A DNA stretch of 7,808 bases from MGNI01 sp964353875 (GCA_964353875.1 CAYGXU010000133.1:1-7808), one strand, 5' to 3'; numbered from the stretch's first letter, positions 1-6,664 are shown. The notes: generated by a model from the sequence alone, not told the origin. Numbers and translations are program-made.

Positions 1-136
1 AGAGGGGGGTTATAGGCGAATCGGGATGAAAGATGATATGGCTGAGCAGTTACCTCCTTTTTAGGAAGGAGCAGCCGCGTTTCACGTGAGGTTTATGCAG
101 TCGGCTGGGCAAGTAATCCATTTCATTTTTGGTGCG
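1..136. other. Left-edge non-coding stretch
   Basis: No gene is supported between the window edge and the end of the anchored protein. A short inverted repeat (CTCCTT at 54-59, AAGGAG at 66-71, 6-base loop) lies about 65 bases behind that gene's stop codon. On the minus strand it is not followed by a run of T, so it is not a convincing intrinsic terminator. Its minus-strand right arm is a Shine-Dalgarno-like AAGGAGG, but no ATG, GTG or TTG follows at a usable distance. Confidence 0.4.
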
Positions 137-832
137 CTACTTGGATCGCGTCCAATTGACCAGGATCAGATTTTCCTTGCAACTCTCTTTGGTGGTCAAA
201 TAAACCCTGGATGACAATGGGTTTCCGGCAGGATCGATGAGCTCGATCCAAACCAGATTTTCACTGGCGATAGGGCCATCGCTGAGTTTGAATTCATATC
301 CGCCCTCGCCATAACCGGGCGCTGAGCCCGGCAGACTCAGGAGGTCCAATATTTTTCCCGACAGTTGACCGCCGAGATGGATCCAGACATCGATAGCGGG
401 ATCCTCCTCATAGTCCAACACCTGACCCGCAATACCCATCCATTGGCATCCGAGGCTATTGAGGAAATTTTCGGTATAGGTGGGTGTACCTGTCTGAAGA
501 TTATAGGGCAGGGCCGTGGGGATGGGCGAGACCACCGGGAGCGTGTTCGTTGGTGGTGGGGTGGTGGGAGTCGGAGTCCGTGTGCTGGTTGGTTCGATGG
601 TGGCAGTCCAGGTCGGAGGTAAGACAGCGACGATTGTTCCTGTGGATTGGATTGGAACTGGGGAACTATTGATCTGTCGCGGAGGGAAGGGGTTAAAAGG
701 TAAATTGGGGTTCATATAAATGGCAACAAATACCCCACCGATCATCACGGTGAGAAGAAGTGTTCCGATCGTGAGTAAATTCAGGAATGTATCGGAACAG
801 CCGCTGCGTGAATCTTTGCTCCCCTTGCTCAT
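137..832 (-). CDS. Membrane-anchored Thr/Pro-linker protein with C-terminal beta-rich domain
   Basis: The protein has 231 residues from the chosen start. Its short basic N-terminus (about residues 1-16) is followed by one hydrophobic segment (about 17-40), a signal-anchor. Next comes a Thr/Pro/Ser-rich spacer (about 55-122) and a compact C-terminal domain (about 125-231). That domain has two cysteines (C129, C218) that could form a disulfide, plus alternating hydrophobic and Gly-rich segments suggesting a beta sandwich. The ending 'ENLILVNW' and the 'YGEGGYEF' turn resemble a domain I recall from secreted Anaerolineae proteins, but I cannot name it. ATG at 832 is preferred over the GTG at 847 because GGAGG (845-841) sits 8 bases before the ATG and overlaps the GTG. 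The gene starts 21 bases behind the foldase gene and is probably co-transcribed with it. The role is unknown. A surface-exposed binding or structural function is inference. Confidence 0.8.
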   Translation of the reverse strand: MSKGSKDSRSGCSDTFLNLLTIGTLLLTVMIGGVFVAIYMNPNLPFNPFPPRQINSSPVPIQSTGTIVAVLPPTWTATIEPTSTRTPTPTTPPPTNTLPVVSPIPTALPYNLQTGTPTYTENFLNSLGCQWMGIAGQVLDYEEDPAIDVWIHLGGQLSGKILDLLSLPGSAPGYGEGGYEFKLSDGPIASENLVWIELIDPAGNPLSSRVYLTTKESCKENLILVNWTRSK

Positions 833-853
833 TCTATTTGCCTCCACCCCATG

Positions 854-1744
854 TTATTCGAAAACAGTAAGAATATGAATTTCCGATTTCTCCCATTGAC
901 TCGCAAGCCAATTTTCCACTGTTTGCTCTTGTTTCGCAAGGATCGCTTCCCGAGGAAGGAGACGTTCCTCTAACTCGATTAATTGTACGATGTGAAAGCC
1001 AAGTTCACTAGCAACAACATCGCTAATCTGACCAGGTTGGAGGGAGAAGATAACCTCCTCCAAAGCCGGGATGGTTAAGGTTCCCTGCGCGAACCAGCCA
1101 AGATCCCCTCCCGCAGGACGAGTGCTGGGATCTAACGAGAAAAGTTGCGCTAATTCGGCAAATTCGGTCCCTGCATGAAGTTGAGCCAGGATTTGCTCTG
1201 CCTCTTCTGGCGACGCTACAAGGATATGCCTTGCGTGCGCCTGCAGCGCGCTTTCAGGGACTGTTTCGATCAGCTTTTGTATCATCTTACTCGCAAGCAT
1301 CTCCTCTTTTAGCGCACTTCGGAAGGTATCTGCCGAGTAAAAATTCTCCTGCAACCATTGTTGCATATTCGAATCGCCTACTTCTGAGGATAATGTATTC
1401 AACTTCTCATTCAGCACATTCTCCTCAACCGTCAATCCCTGCGCACGCGCGGCTTGGGCAAGAAGGCAACGGTCGATTAGAGTTCTTAAAACCAACTCTC
1501 GATTCGCTGTATCCGTTGCAAACTCGGTGCCACGAGCAGCTTTGGCGCGCTCGAGTTCCATCTCATAATCAAAAAGGAGAATCGGCTCGCCGTTCACAAT
1601 CGCGGCCAGAGGGATAGGGGTCATGGTAGGAGGGGGTATTGTTGGCGTTTCCGTTGCAGTTGGGGAGGAGGTTGTTTCTACAACACAACTCGAAAGGAAA
1701 ATAATCAGCATCGAAAGAAACAGTATGGGAGAGTGTGCTCGCAT
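854..1744 (-). CDS. PpiC/PrsA-like parvulin peptidyl-prolyl isomerase lipoprotein
   Basis: This 296-residue extracytoplasmic foldase would catalyse cis-trans isomerisation at Xaa-Pro bonds of exported proteins. The N-terminus is a lipoprotein signal: hydrophobic residues 7-17 and lipobox LSSC with the lipidated cysteine at C20. A Thr/Pro spacer follows (about 24-46). A SurA/PrsA-like helical N-domain begins at 'AAIVNGEPI' (about 48-160). The parvulin domain spans about 168-260, with 'ARHILV' (H173), 'GGDLGWF' (212-218) and 'GFHIVQL' (H251), all typical of PpiC rotamases. A short helical tail (265-290) closes it. The length is usual for the family. The start is fixed by the signal peptide. No Shine-Dalgarno precedes the ATG and a TATAAT lies only 10 bases upstream, so the mRNA may be nearly leaderless. 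The anchored protein follows 21 bases downstream and may be a client or partner. Family assignment is firm; the client is unknown. Confidence 0.93.
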   Translation of the reverse strand: MRAHSPILFLSMLIIFLSSCVVETTSSPTATETPTIPPPTMTPIPLAAIVNGEPILLFDYEMELERAKAARGTEFATDTANRELVLRTLIDRCLLAQAARAQGLTVEENVLNEKLNTLSSEVGDSNMQQWLQENFYSADTFRSALKEEMLASKMIQKLIETVPESALQAHARHILVASPEEAEQILAQLHAGTEFAELAQLFSLDPSTRPAGGDLGWFAQGTLTIPALEEVIFSLQPGQISDVVASELGFHIVQLIELEERLLPREAILAKQEQTVENWLASQWEKSEIHILTVFE

Positions 1745-1754
1745 TTTTATTGCG

Positions 1755-1760
1755 ATTATA
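1755..1760 (-). promoter_or_regulatory. Possible -10 box of the foldase operon, with adjacent inverted repeat
   Basis: A perfect TATAAT is read on the minus strand, ending 10 bases before the foldase ATG. Initiation about 7 bases further on would leave a leader of only a few bases. No good -35 box is visible at 16-19 bases spacing. Directly upstream lies an inverted repeat, CCCTT(1762-1766)-ATTC-AAGGG(1771-1775), where an operator could overlap the promoter. The operator role is inference. Confidence 0.4.
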
Positions 1761-1845
1761 ACCCTTATTCAAGGGAACGCATGAGAACGAACTTGGATTT
1801 TATCCGGCAGGGGCGCGGGAGGGTGATTCTGACTGAGGTGTAGTG

Positions 1846-1902
1846 ATTCCGCTTCAACCAAGGCGTATTATCTCTTGGTGCTGGTGGTCCTAAGAGCGGA
1901 AT
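1846..1902. repeat. Nested inverted repeats behind ribonuclease J
   Basis: The outer arms ATTCCGCT (1846-1853) and AGCGGAAT (1895-1902) are exact complements. Inside them ACCAAG (1857-1862) and CTTGGT (1874-1879) also pair. An RNA from either strand could fold into a two-storey stem-loop with an internal bulge. No T-run follows on either strand, so this is not a standard intrinsic terminator. It lies in the 3' untranslated region of rnj or just upstream of the foldase promoter. It could be an mRNA-end stabiliser, a processing site or a chance structure. Confidence 0.35.
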
Positions 1903-1981
1903 GGTCTATAGGAGAGGAAGGGTTTTCATTCCGAAGTGCAAAATCGGATGATGATCATCGAAGAGGATGGTCTATTGTAGT

Positions 1982-3625
1982 TCACATATCCGCAATGAGG
2001 ACAATAATCATCGGGCGACGTTTAATTTCGGCGTAGAAAAACTTGGCGAGATCCTTCTCGATACGCGCTTTGAGATCCTCACGATCCACGTTTTTGACGA
2101 GCGACCGGACCCGAGCAAGCGCCTGTTCAAAGAGTTCCTCTGCCTCACGGAGAAAGACAAAACCTTTTGAGACGATCTCGGGGCTGCGAACCAATTGGCC
2201 AGTTTTTCGATTGAAGGTCAGGTGGATGACAACGAATCCGTCACGAGCCAATGCTTCCCGCTCTCGCATCACTTGAGGGCCAATGTCCCCAACTCCAGAA
2301 CCATCCACAAAGACATATCCTCCGGGGATGCGTTCACCGATCCGCAGCTTCCCGTTGGAAAACTCAATCATGGTGCCATTTTCAACAACAGCAATCTGAT
2401 CTGGAACGATGCCGATCTCACGCGCCAGGGCAGCATGTTGTTTAAGATGGCGCAATTCGCCATGAATAGGGATGAAGTGTTTCGGCCGGACCAGTTGGAG
2501 CATCATCTTCATCTCCTCCTGGCTGGCATGACCTGAGACATGAACCGGTGCGATGGCGTCATAAATCACCTCAGCACCGCGTTGGAAGAGACGGTTGATT
2601 GTGCGATGCACCATTTCCTCGTTGCCAGGAATGGGGTGGGAGGAAAGAATCACAGTGTCGCCCGAGATCAAATCAAATTGCCGGTTGGTTCCTGTCGATA
2701 ATCTCCCCAAGATAGAGGAAGGCTCACCCTGCGTTCCCGTACACATGAGAACGACTCGCTGAGGTTTCATCTCCAGAGCTTGTTCTATGGGCACGATGAG
2801 TTCATCAGGGATCTCCAGATAACCTAATTTACGGGCAATTTTTTCGTTCTCGATCATGCTGGTGCCGACGAAGGCCATCACCCGGTTGTGACGTTGAGCA
2901 GCATCTGCCACTTGAGCCATGCGCGAAATCAAGGAGGCGAAGGTGCCAATAATGACGCGACCCTTGGCCTGACGGAAGACGGCGTCGAAGGCGGGATCAA
3001 TCACCGTCTCAGAAGGGGTCCATCCGGGTTTATCTGAATTGGTTGAATCGGATAGGAGGGCAAGCACGCCACGCCCCCCAAACTCCGCCAGCTTGGCGAA
3101 ATCGGTAGGCCAGCCGTCGACAGGTGTATGATCAAATTTAAAGTCGCCTGAATGAACAATGAGTCCAGCGGGAGTGTTGATGCCCAGCCCCACGCCATCC
3201 GGGATTGAATGACTCACATGGAAGAGTTCAAGCGTGAAGGGACCAATTTGGATTTGATCCCCGGCTTTTGCCGTTTTTAAATTGACATTGTCCGTTAGAC
3301 CGCCACGTCGTAGTTTCACCTCGAGCAGACCGCGGGTCAGTGAGGTGGCAAAAATGGGAACCTGGAACTCCTGTACGACATGACGAATCGCACCAGTGTG
3401 ATCTTCATGACCATGGGTGACGATGATGCCGCGCACTTTAGATCGCTTTTCGATGAGGTACCCGAAATCGGGGATGATGTAATCGATTCCCAACATATCA
3501 TTCTCAGGGAACATGATCCCAGTGTCGATAATGAGAATGTTATCCCCATACTCGATAGACATCATGTTCTTGCCAACCTCTCCTAGGCCGCCAAGTGGGA
3601 CGATTCTGAGTGCTCTATTTGCCAT
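1982..3625 (-). CDS. rnj: Ribonuclease J (metallo-beta-lactamase/beta-CASP nuclease)
   Basis: Cytoplasmic RNase J combines 5'-to-3' exonuclease and endonuclease activity in mRNA decay and RNA maturation. The protein has 547 residues, close to the usual ~555. The metallo-beta-lactamase core starts with 'PLGGLGEVGKN' (10-20). It carries the zinc-binding HGHEDH motif (H71, H73, D75, H76), then H139 in 'VSHS' and D161 in 'HSGDF'. The beta-CASP insertion covers roughly 200-360 ('SDSTNSDKPGWTPSE', 'GTFASLISRM', 'LMCTGTQGEP'). 'HVSGHAS' (362-368) and 'PIHGE' (386-390, H388) are the late motifs. The C-terminal domain (about 440-547) contains 'VFVDGSGVGDIG'. ATG at 3625 is preferred over the TTG at 3631, because GAAGGA (3637-3632) sits 6 bases before the ATG and abuts the TTG. 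All catalytic residues seen are intact. The gene lies 114 bases behind the cold-shock gene, past its terminator. I cannot tell whether a second RNase J exists elsewhere in the genome. Confidence 0.97.
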   Translation of the reverse strand: MANRALRIVPLGGLGEVGKNMMSIEYGDNILIIDTGIMFPENDMLGIDYIIPDFGYLIEKRSKVRGIIVTHGHEDHTGAIRHVVQEFQVPIFATSLTRGLLEVKLRRGGLTDNVNLKTAKAGDQIQIGPFTLELFHVSHSIPDGVGLGINTPAGLIVHSGDFKFDHTPVDGWPTDFAKLAEFGGRGVLALLSDSTNSDKPGWTPSETVIDPAFDAVFRQAKGRVIIGTFASLISRMAQVADAAQRHNRVMAFVGTSMIENEKIARKLGYLEIPDELIVPIEQALEMKPQRVVLMCTGTQGEPSSILGRLSTGTNRQFDLISGDTVILSSHPIPGNEEMVHRTINRLFQRGAEVIYDAIAPVHVSGHASQEEMKMMLQLVRPKHFIPIHGELRHLKQHAALAREIGIVPDQIAVVENGTMIEFSNGKLRIGERIPGGYVFVDGSGVGDIGPQVMREREALARDGFVVIHLTFNRKTGQLVRSPEIVSKGFVFLREAEELFEQALARVRSLVKNVDREDLKARIEKDLAKFFYAEIKRRPMIIVLIADM

Positions 3626-3664
3626 ACTCAATCCTTCAGTCTTACATGGAGGTGATCTTGAATA

Positions 3665-3693
3665 ACCATAACAAAACGAAGCCCCGTCGGCAA
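3665..3693 (-). promoter_or_regulatory. Weak candidate promoter for ribonuclease J, overlapping the csp terminator
   Basis: On the minus strand TTGCCG (3693-3688) and TATGGT (3670-3665) are separated by 17 bases. Each matches the sigma-70 consensus at four of six positions. The -35 box lies in the loop of the csp terminator hairpin. Initiation would give a leader of about 30-35 bases. The match is weak, and read-through from csp is an alternative. Confidence 0.25.
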
Positions 3694-3711
3694 GCCAGCC
3701 ATTCGGGGCTT
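3671..3711 (-). terminator. Intrinsic terminator of the cold-shock gene
   Basis: Eight-base arms AAGCCCCG (3679-3686) and CGGGGCTT (3704-3711) form a GC-rich stem. The 17-base loop can add a small inner GGC/GCC stem (3689-3691 with 3698-3700). On the minus strand the stem is followed by TCGTTTTGTT-like, U-rich sequence. It starts about 29 bases behind the csp stop codon, which fits a Rho-independent terminator for csp. The interrupted U-tract suggests it may leak into rnj. Confidence 0.8.
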
Positions 3712-3739
3712 GGGCTTGAACAATGAATTCATGTGGATA

Positions 3740-3952
3740 TCAATTCAGACGAGAAACGTCGATCGCTTGTGGTCCGTTTGCGGTTTCCTTAAGGAAGAAC
3801 TCCACTAGTTCACCCTGTAATAGGAGAGGCACATCCCATCCAGAGAGCGCGGAATAGTGTACAAACACTTCCTCGCCATCCTTGGCATCGATGTACCCAA
3901 ATCCCTTTGAACCATCAAACCAACGGACCACACCAGTGGTGCGTTTTGCCAC
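3740..3952 (-). CDS. csp: Cold-shock domain protein (CspA family)
   Basis: This 70-residue single-domain RNA/ssDNA-binding protein is an RNA chaperone that melts secondary structure in mRNA, acting in the cytoplasm. RNP1 is KGFGYI (16-21) and RNP2 is VFVHY (29-33). The aromatic binding face is visible: W11, F12, F18, Y20, F30, H32, Y33. The C-terminal 'GPQAIDV' (60-66) matches the family's usual final strand. The length is exactly typical. The start is GTG at 3952, with GGAGG about 9 bases upstream and a second GAGG at 4 bases. No upstream ATG is needed to complete the fold. A good promoter lies about 37 bases upstream of the start codon and a terminator follows the stop, so it is probably a single-gene unit. 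Its short leader (about 30 bases) lacks the long cold-box leader of E. coli cspA, so strong post-transcriptional cold induction is not obvious. The family is certain; actual cold induction is not. Confidence 0.95.
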   Translation of the reverse strand: MAKRTTGVVRWFDGSKGFGYIDAKDGEEVFVHYSALSGWDVPLLLQGELVEFFLKETANGPQAIDVSRLN

Positions 3953-3988
3953 AGAACCTCGCCTCCGCTCCTTACTAACTGAAAATGA

Positions 3989-4017
3989 ATTCTATCATGC
4001 ACAATGCGGAGGGTCAA
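3989..4017 (-). promoter_or_regulatory. Sigma-70-type promoter of the cold-shock gene
   Basis: On the minus strand the -35 box is TTGACC (4017-4012) and the -10 box is TAGAAT (3994-3989), separated by exactly 17 bases. A TG one base before the -10 box gives an extended -10 (TGATAGAAT). The expected transcription start is near 3982, leaving a leader of about 30 bases. Just upstream, ATTCT-AA-AGAAT (4027-4038) is an AT-rich inverted repeat that could be an UP-like element or an operator; that part is inference. Confidence 0.75.
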
Positions 4018-4148
4018 TTCGAGTGCATTCTAAAGAATATTCCATCTTGTATTCCTGCGCTGAGAGTTGTGGCGCACCACCCCATAAATCAACACCAAAG
4101 GTTTTATGCAACATCAAATGGAATACACCCGCACAAATGAAAGTATGC

Positions 4149-5489
4149 TTATTCTGATTGTGCGAAGCGCGGTTCCTGAACTCCGAAAATGAGCATTAAC
4201 ATTGCCATGAGATTGAGTGTCGCACTTATGGCGAAGAGTGACGAGAAACTGGTGCTGGCGAGCAAGGCACCAAGCATGGGTGCGAAAGCCGCTATGATCC
4301 CAGAGCTTGAGCTCACAATCCCCGCATAGGTTGGGAGTCGTTTAGGCTCGGCGAATTCCAATACCATCAGAAGACCTGAGACGGTTAACCCGCCATTGGC
4401 CAGTCCTAGAAGAAGAAAAACGATATGATAGTAGTCGGGATTGGGGGCAATCAATGCCAGGAAGAAAGCCAGACTGTAGGAAAGCGCAGACAACTCGAGG
4501 GTCAGTTTGTGCCCCTTGCGATCGGCGAGAAGTCCCAGGAGAAGCGTACCGACTCCCTGGCTGAGGAGTTGGAACGCCGTATAAAGTCCTACGGTGCTGT
4601 CATTGACCGACCAGATTCGAATGGCAGATAAAGTTATAAAACCCAATCCCATACTGCCAAGTGTCAACAACGAACGGGCGATTAAGAAGCGGCGGAAATT
4701 ATGCTTATGGCGAAAGATATCGGGTAGACTGCTGAGGAACTCTCTTTGTGTCCTCTGAGAGGGAGGGCTTGGATAGACAGGTTCACGCGTCAAGGCAAGG
4801 AAACCCAAAGAAAGGAAAACAAATCCCGTAGCCAATATGAAGATGATGAGAAAGTTGTTAGGAAATGAGCGGGTGGATAAAACCCAGGTGCTTAAACCGG
4901 CCCCAGCAACGCCCATCCCTGTCCCGATAAAGGAACTGATGCCCAAGAAGCGCCCGCGTCTTTCAACAGGAAAACAACGGGCAATCAGGTCCTGCCAGCC
5001 GGTTGCGATCATCCCCGATCCAAATCCCCACCATCCATATCCGATGAGAAAGACAACGAGAGCCAGGTCATAACTGCGATGGGTGAGATAGGCAGAGAGG
5101 ATGAGGAGACAAAGCGGTAAACGTTCAAGGAAGAAACCCAGCTTGACGACGATGGGTTTTTTCAGGGGCAACTGCTCGATCAGATTGGCTGTGAATAGCT
5201 GGGGTAAGTACCACGCTCCCTGTGCCAAAAATGCGGCAATTCCAATGGGAATCGGGCTGGGAGTCAGTTTGCTGATGAAAAGGGGCACAATGGTTGAGCC
5301 GGAAATGAGACTCACCGCCAGGAAAAAGGAGGCCGCTTCCAACGTATTGACAGTAAAATTCCAACGATAATGCCGCTCGACCTCTTGGGCGAATTCGGCT
5401 TCACTATGATCAGGTGTTGGGTGATCAGCTTGAAGCCATTGTCGAAAAACCAGACCTAGTCGTTCTCGGAAAATGGACCCGAAAGACAT
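4149..5489 (-). CDS. Major facilitator superfamily (MFS) permease
   Basis: This integral membrane transporter has 446 residues, of usual MFS length. A cytoplasmic N-terminal extension of about 45 residues precedes roughly twelve hydrophobic segments. These lie near 48-72, 80-100, 115-135, 140-165, 183-205, 211-233, 268-290, 300-320, 330-348, 354-376, 388-412 and 415-436. The central loop (about 235-265) splits the usual six-plus-six halves. Typical cytoplasmic loop signatures are 'PVERRGRFLG' (174-183) in the N-half and 'LADRKGHK' (321-328, motif A-like) in the C-half. The substrate cannot be read from the sequence; a drug or metabolite exporter is one option. The ATG at 5489 has only a distant GA-rich stretch (GAGAGG, about 14 bases upstream) as a possible ribosome-binding site. 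No strong terminator follows the stop. The gene is 196 bases upstream of csp, which has its own promoter, so no operon with csp is implied. Confidence 0.92.
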   Translation of the reverse strand: MSFGSIFRERLGLVFRQWLQADHPTPDHSEAEFAQEVERHYRWNFTVNTLEAASFFLAVSLISGSTIVPLFISKLTPSPIPIGIAAFLAQGAWYLPQLFTANLIEQLPLKKPIVVKLGFFLERLPLCLLILSAYLTHRSYDLALVVFLIGYGWWGFGSGMIATGWQDLIARCFPVERRGRFLGISSFIGTGMGVAGAGLSTWVLSTRSFPNNFLIIFILATGFVFLSLGFLALTREPVYPSPPSQRTQREFLSSLPDIFRHKHNFRRFLIARSLLTLGSMGLGFITLSAIRIWSVNDSTVGLYTAFQLLSQGVGTLLLGLLADRKGHKLTLELSALSYSLAFFLALIAPNPDYYHIVFLLLGLANGGLTVSGLLMVLEFAEPKRLPTYAGIVSSSSGIIAAFAPMLGALLASTSFSSLFAISATLNLMAMLMLIFGVQEPRFAQSE

Positions 5490-6157
5490 GCTGACGAGTA
5501 GCCCTCTCTAATAATGGACTCAAGATCAAGGCAAGGTAAGGCAGAGAAAACCGTTAGCAGGTACATGAGAATAAACTGGGATATGAGCTAGATCCTGTTC
5601 TAAGAGATCATATTTTAGATCGATAGCAGGAAGATACCAGTAACCTAATCATCCAGACGTTGGACATTGAACCTGAGATCGATTGACTATGTTCGGAAAT
5701 CATAAGCGGTATTGGCATAAGCTTCAAGGAGAAATTATTAACAGGATCCGTTGATCCCCCCTTCCAGGTTGAAGTCACCGTGCAAGCGAATTCTATGATC
5801 CTTCGTAAGGAAGATGGTTTAGCGTGGTTTATTGTTGCTGGAACGATAGACTGAATGGTACAGCCAATTTCCAAATGAAGGGTGTCGTCTCTACTCATTG
5901 GAGTAAAGGATGCGCGCTTCCTGTGACGATCGGGTAAAATCGCGGCAGGTAATGAGCTTGCGTTTTTCAATTGTAAATTTCAGGATGCGGTACTATCAGG
6001 TTTGGTTTATGGATTCAACGTGCGTGTATCACCAATTGTCAACAGTTCTCAGTGGTAGCATTTTGCGCCGCATTGTGCTTCCGCATCTGTACGCTCAACA
6101 ATGCTTATCTTTCTAGCTAAACTATTCTGTCTCGAAATGATAGAGAAGGTGACCCCC
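5490..6157. other. Long divergent intergenic region with no convincing intact gene
   Basis: This gap separates the minus-strand permease from the plus-strand DinB gene and must hold both promoters. I could not fix either. TTGTAA (5971-5976), 17 bases, then TATCAG (5994-5999) and TTGTCA (6036-6041), 17 bases, then CATTTT are only weak plus-strand candidates. A plus-strand coding-like frame between 5627 and 5854 may be a decayed gene. No tRNA, riboswitch or clear repeat was recognised. Confidence 0.5.
5627..5854 (+). pseudogene. Possible remnant of a plus-strand gene, interrupted by stops
   Basis: One plus-strand frame is open from 5627 to 5683 (19 codons), hits TGA at 5684-5686, then is open again from 5687 to 5851 (55 codons) before TGA at 5852. 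The second stretch reads like real protein (for example FQVEVTVQANSMILRKEDG, then AWFIVAG) and is rich in purine-first codons. It lacks a start codon or Shine-Dalgarno near its beginning; its only ATG falls mid-stretch. The alternating hydrophobic pattern suggests beta strands. I do not recognise the family. A small PilZ- or PAS-like fold crossed my mind, but no diagnostic motif supports it. The opposite strand is also open here but lacks ribosome-binding sites. The relic call is tentative. Confidence 0.3.
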
Positions 6158-6664
6158 ATGAATGAAACCAGGAAAATCTATGAGGACATTCTTCAGCCCT
6201 ATGAAAAAGGCCCTGATCAATTGGAAGAAGCCATTGCTGGTTTGGGTGAATCGGACCTCGATCTCGCTCGAAGTCCTGATTCTTGGACTATTCGACAACT
6301 CGTCCACCATATTGTTGACGGGGATGACCTATGGAAGGTACATATTAAAGCCGCTCTTGGAAACGGCCAGGGTGTCTTCAATTTGATGTGGTATTGGGAA
6401 ATCCCGCAAGATTTGTGGGTGCAGAAATGGAATTATGCCGATCGGGAAATCAAGCCCTCATTAGTCCTTTTTCGCGCCAACCGGCAACATGTTGTCCAGT
6501 TGATTGAACGGATACCCGATGCGTGCGAACGATCGATTTGTATCCAATGGCCAAATGGTCAAAAGGAACAGTGCAGCGTTGGTTCCACGCTTAGGATGCA
6601 GGCGGGACATACGATTGGTCATATAGGGGACATTCTGGCCATTCGGCGCATTCATCGCCTTTAA
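6158..6664 (+). CDS. DinB/YfiT-like four-helix-bundle putative metalloenzyme
   Basis: The protein has 168 residues, the usual size for the DinB superfamily of mostly helical, metal-binding proteins. Some members are thiol-dependent S-transferases (bacillithiol, mycothiol or glutathione); many have no known substrate. The expected metal ligands are visible: a histidine in helix two within 'WTIRQLVHHIVDGDD' (H50/H51), and H151 and H155 of an HxxxH pair in 'AGHTIGHIGDI' in the last helix. W43 at the start of helix two is also characteristic. ATG at 6158 is chosen because AAGGTGA (6146-6152) lies 5 bases before it. An in-frame ATG at 6101 would add 19 hydrophobic residues not usual in the family and has no clear ribosome-binding site. 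The gene appears monocistronic: it stands 668 bases from the permease and 315 bases from the HD gene, both flanks non-coding. Substrate and thiol partner are unknown. Confidence 0.88.
   Translation: MNETRKIYEDILQPYEKGPDQLEEAIAGLGESDLDLARSPDSWTIRQLVHHIVDGDDLWKVHIKAALGNGQGVFNLMWYWEIPQDLWVQKWNYADREIKPSLVLFRANRQHVVQLIERIPDACERSICIQWPNGQKEQCSVGSTLRMQAGHTIGHIGDILAIRRIHRL

Noticed and set aside
86..214. Plus-strand frame of 42 codons starting with GTG near the left edge
   Set aside because: It overlaps the 3' end of the anchored-protein gene antisense, and the purine-rich stretch upstream is about 14 bases from the GTG, too far for a normal ribosome-binding site.
365..719. Plus-strand open frames opposite the anchored-protein gene
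   Set aside because: They are Gly/Trp/Val-rich readings of the antisense of the Thr/Pro spacer, and no independent start signals are seen.
3646..3726. Plus-strand mini-ORF (TTG at 3658) behind a perfect GGAGGTGATC Shine-Dalgarno
   Set aside because: Only 22 codons, with very little space between the Shine-Dalgarno and the TTG. It runs through the csp terminator hairpin and has no plus-strand promoter in view. The Shine-Dalgarno match is the reverse strand of the 16S-tail-like stretch reported as a finding.
4069..4080. GTGG-CGCA-CCAC hairpin between the permease and the cold-shock gene
   Set aside because: The stem is only four bases long and has no T-run on the minus strand, so it is not supported as the permease terminator.
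5608..5970. Minus-strand open frame of 120 codons in the divergent gap
   Set aside because: It begins with TTG, and neither that start nor the internal ATG at 5898 has a Shine-Dalgarno. The translation looks like an antisense shadow, and the plus-strand frame over the same bases has better coding character.
5910..6116. Plus-strand open frame of 68 codons upstream of the DinB gene
   Set aside because: Cys- and Arg-rich, low-complexity-looking translation with no recognisable motif and no convincing ribosome-binding site. It overlaps the likely DinB promoter region.
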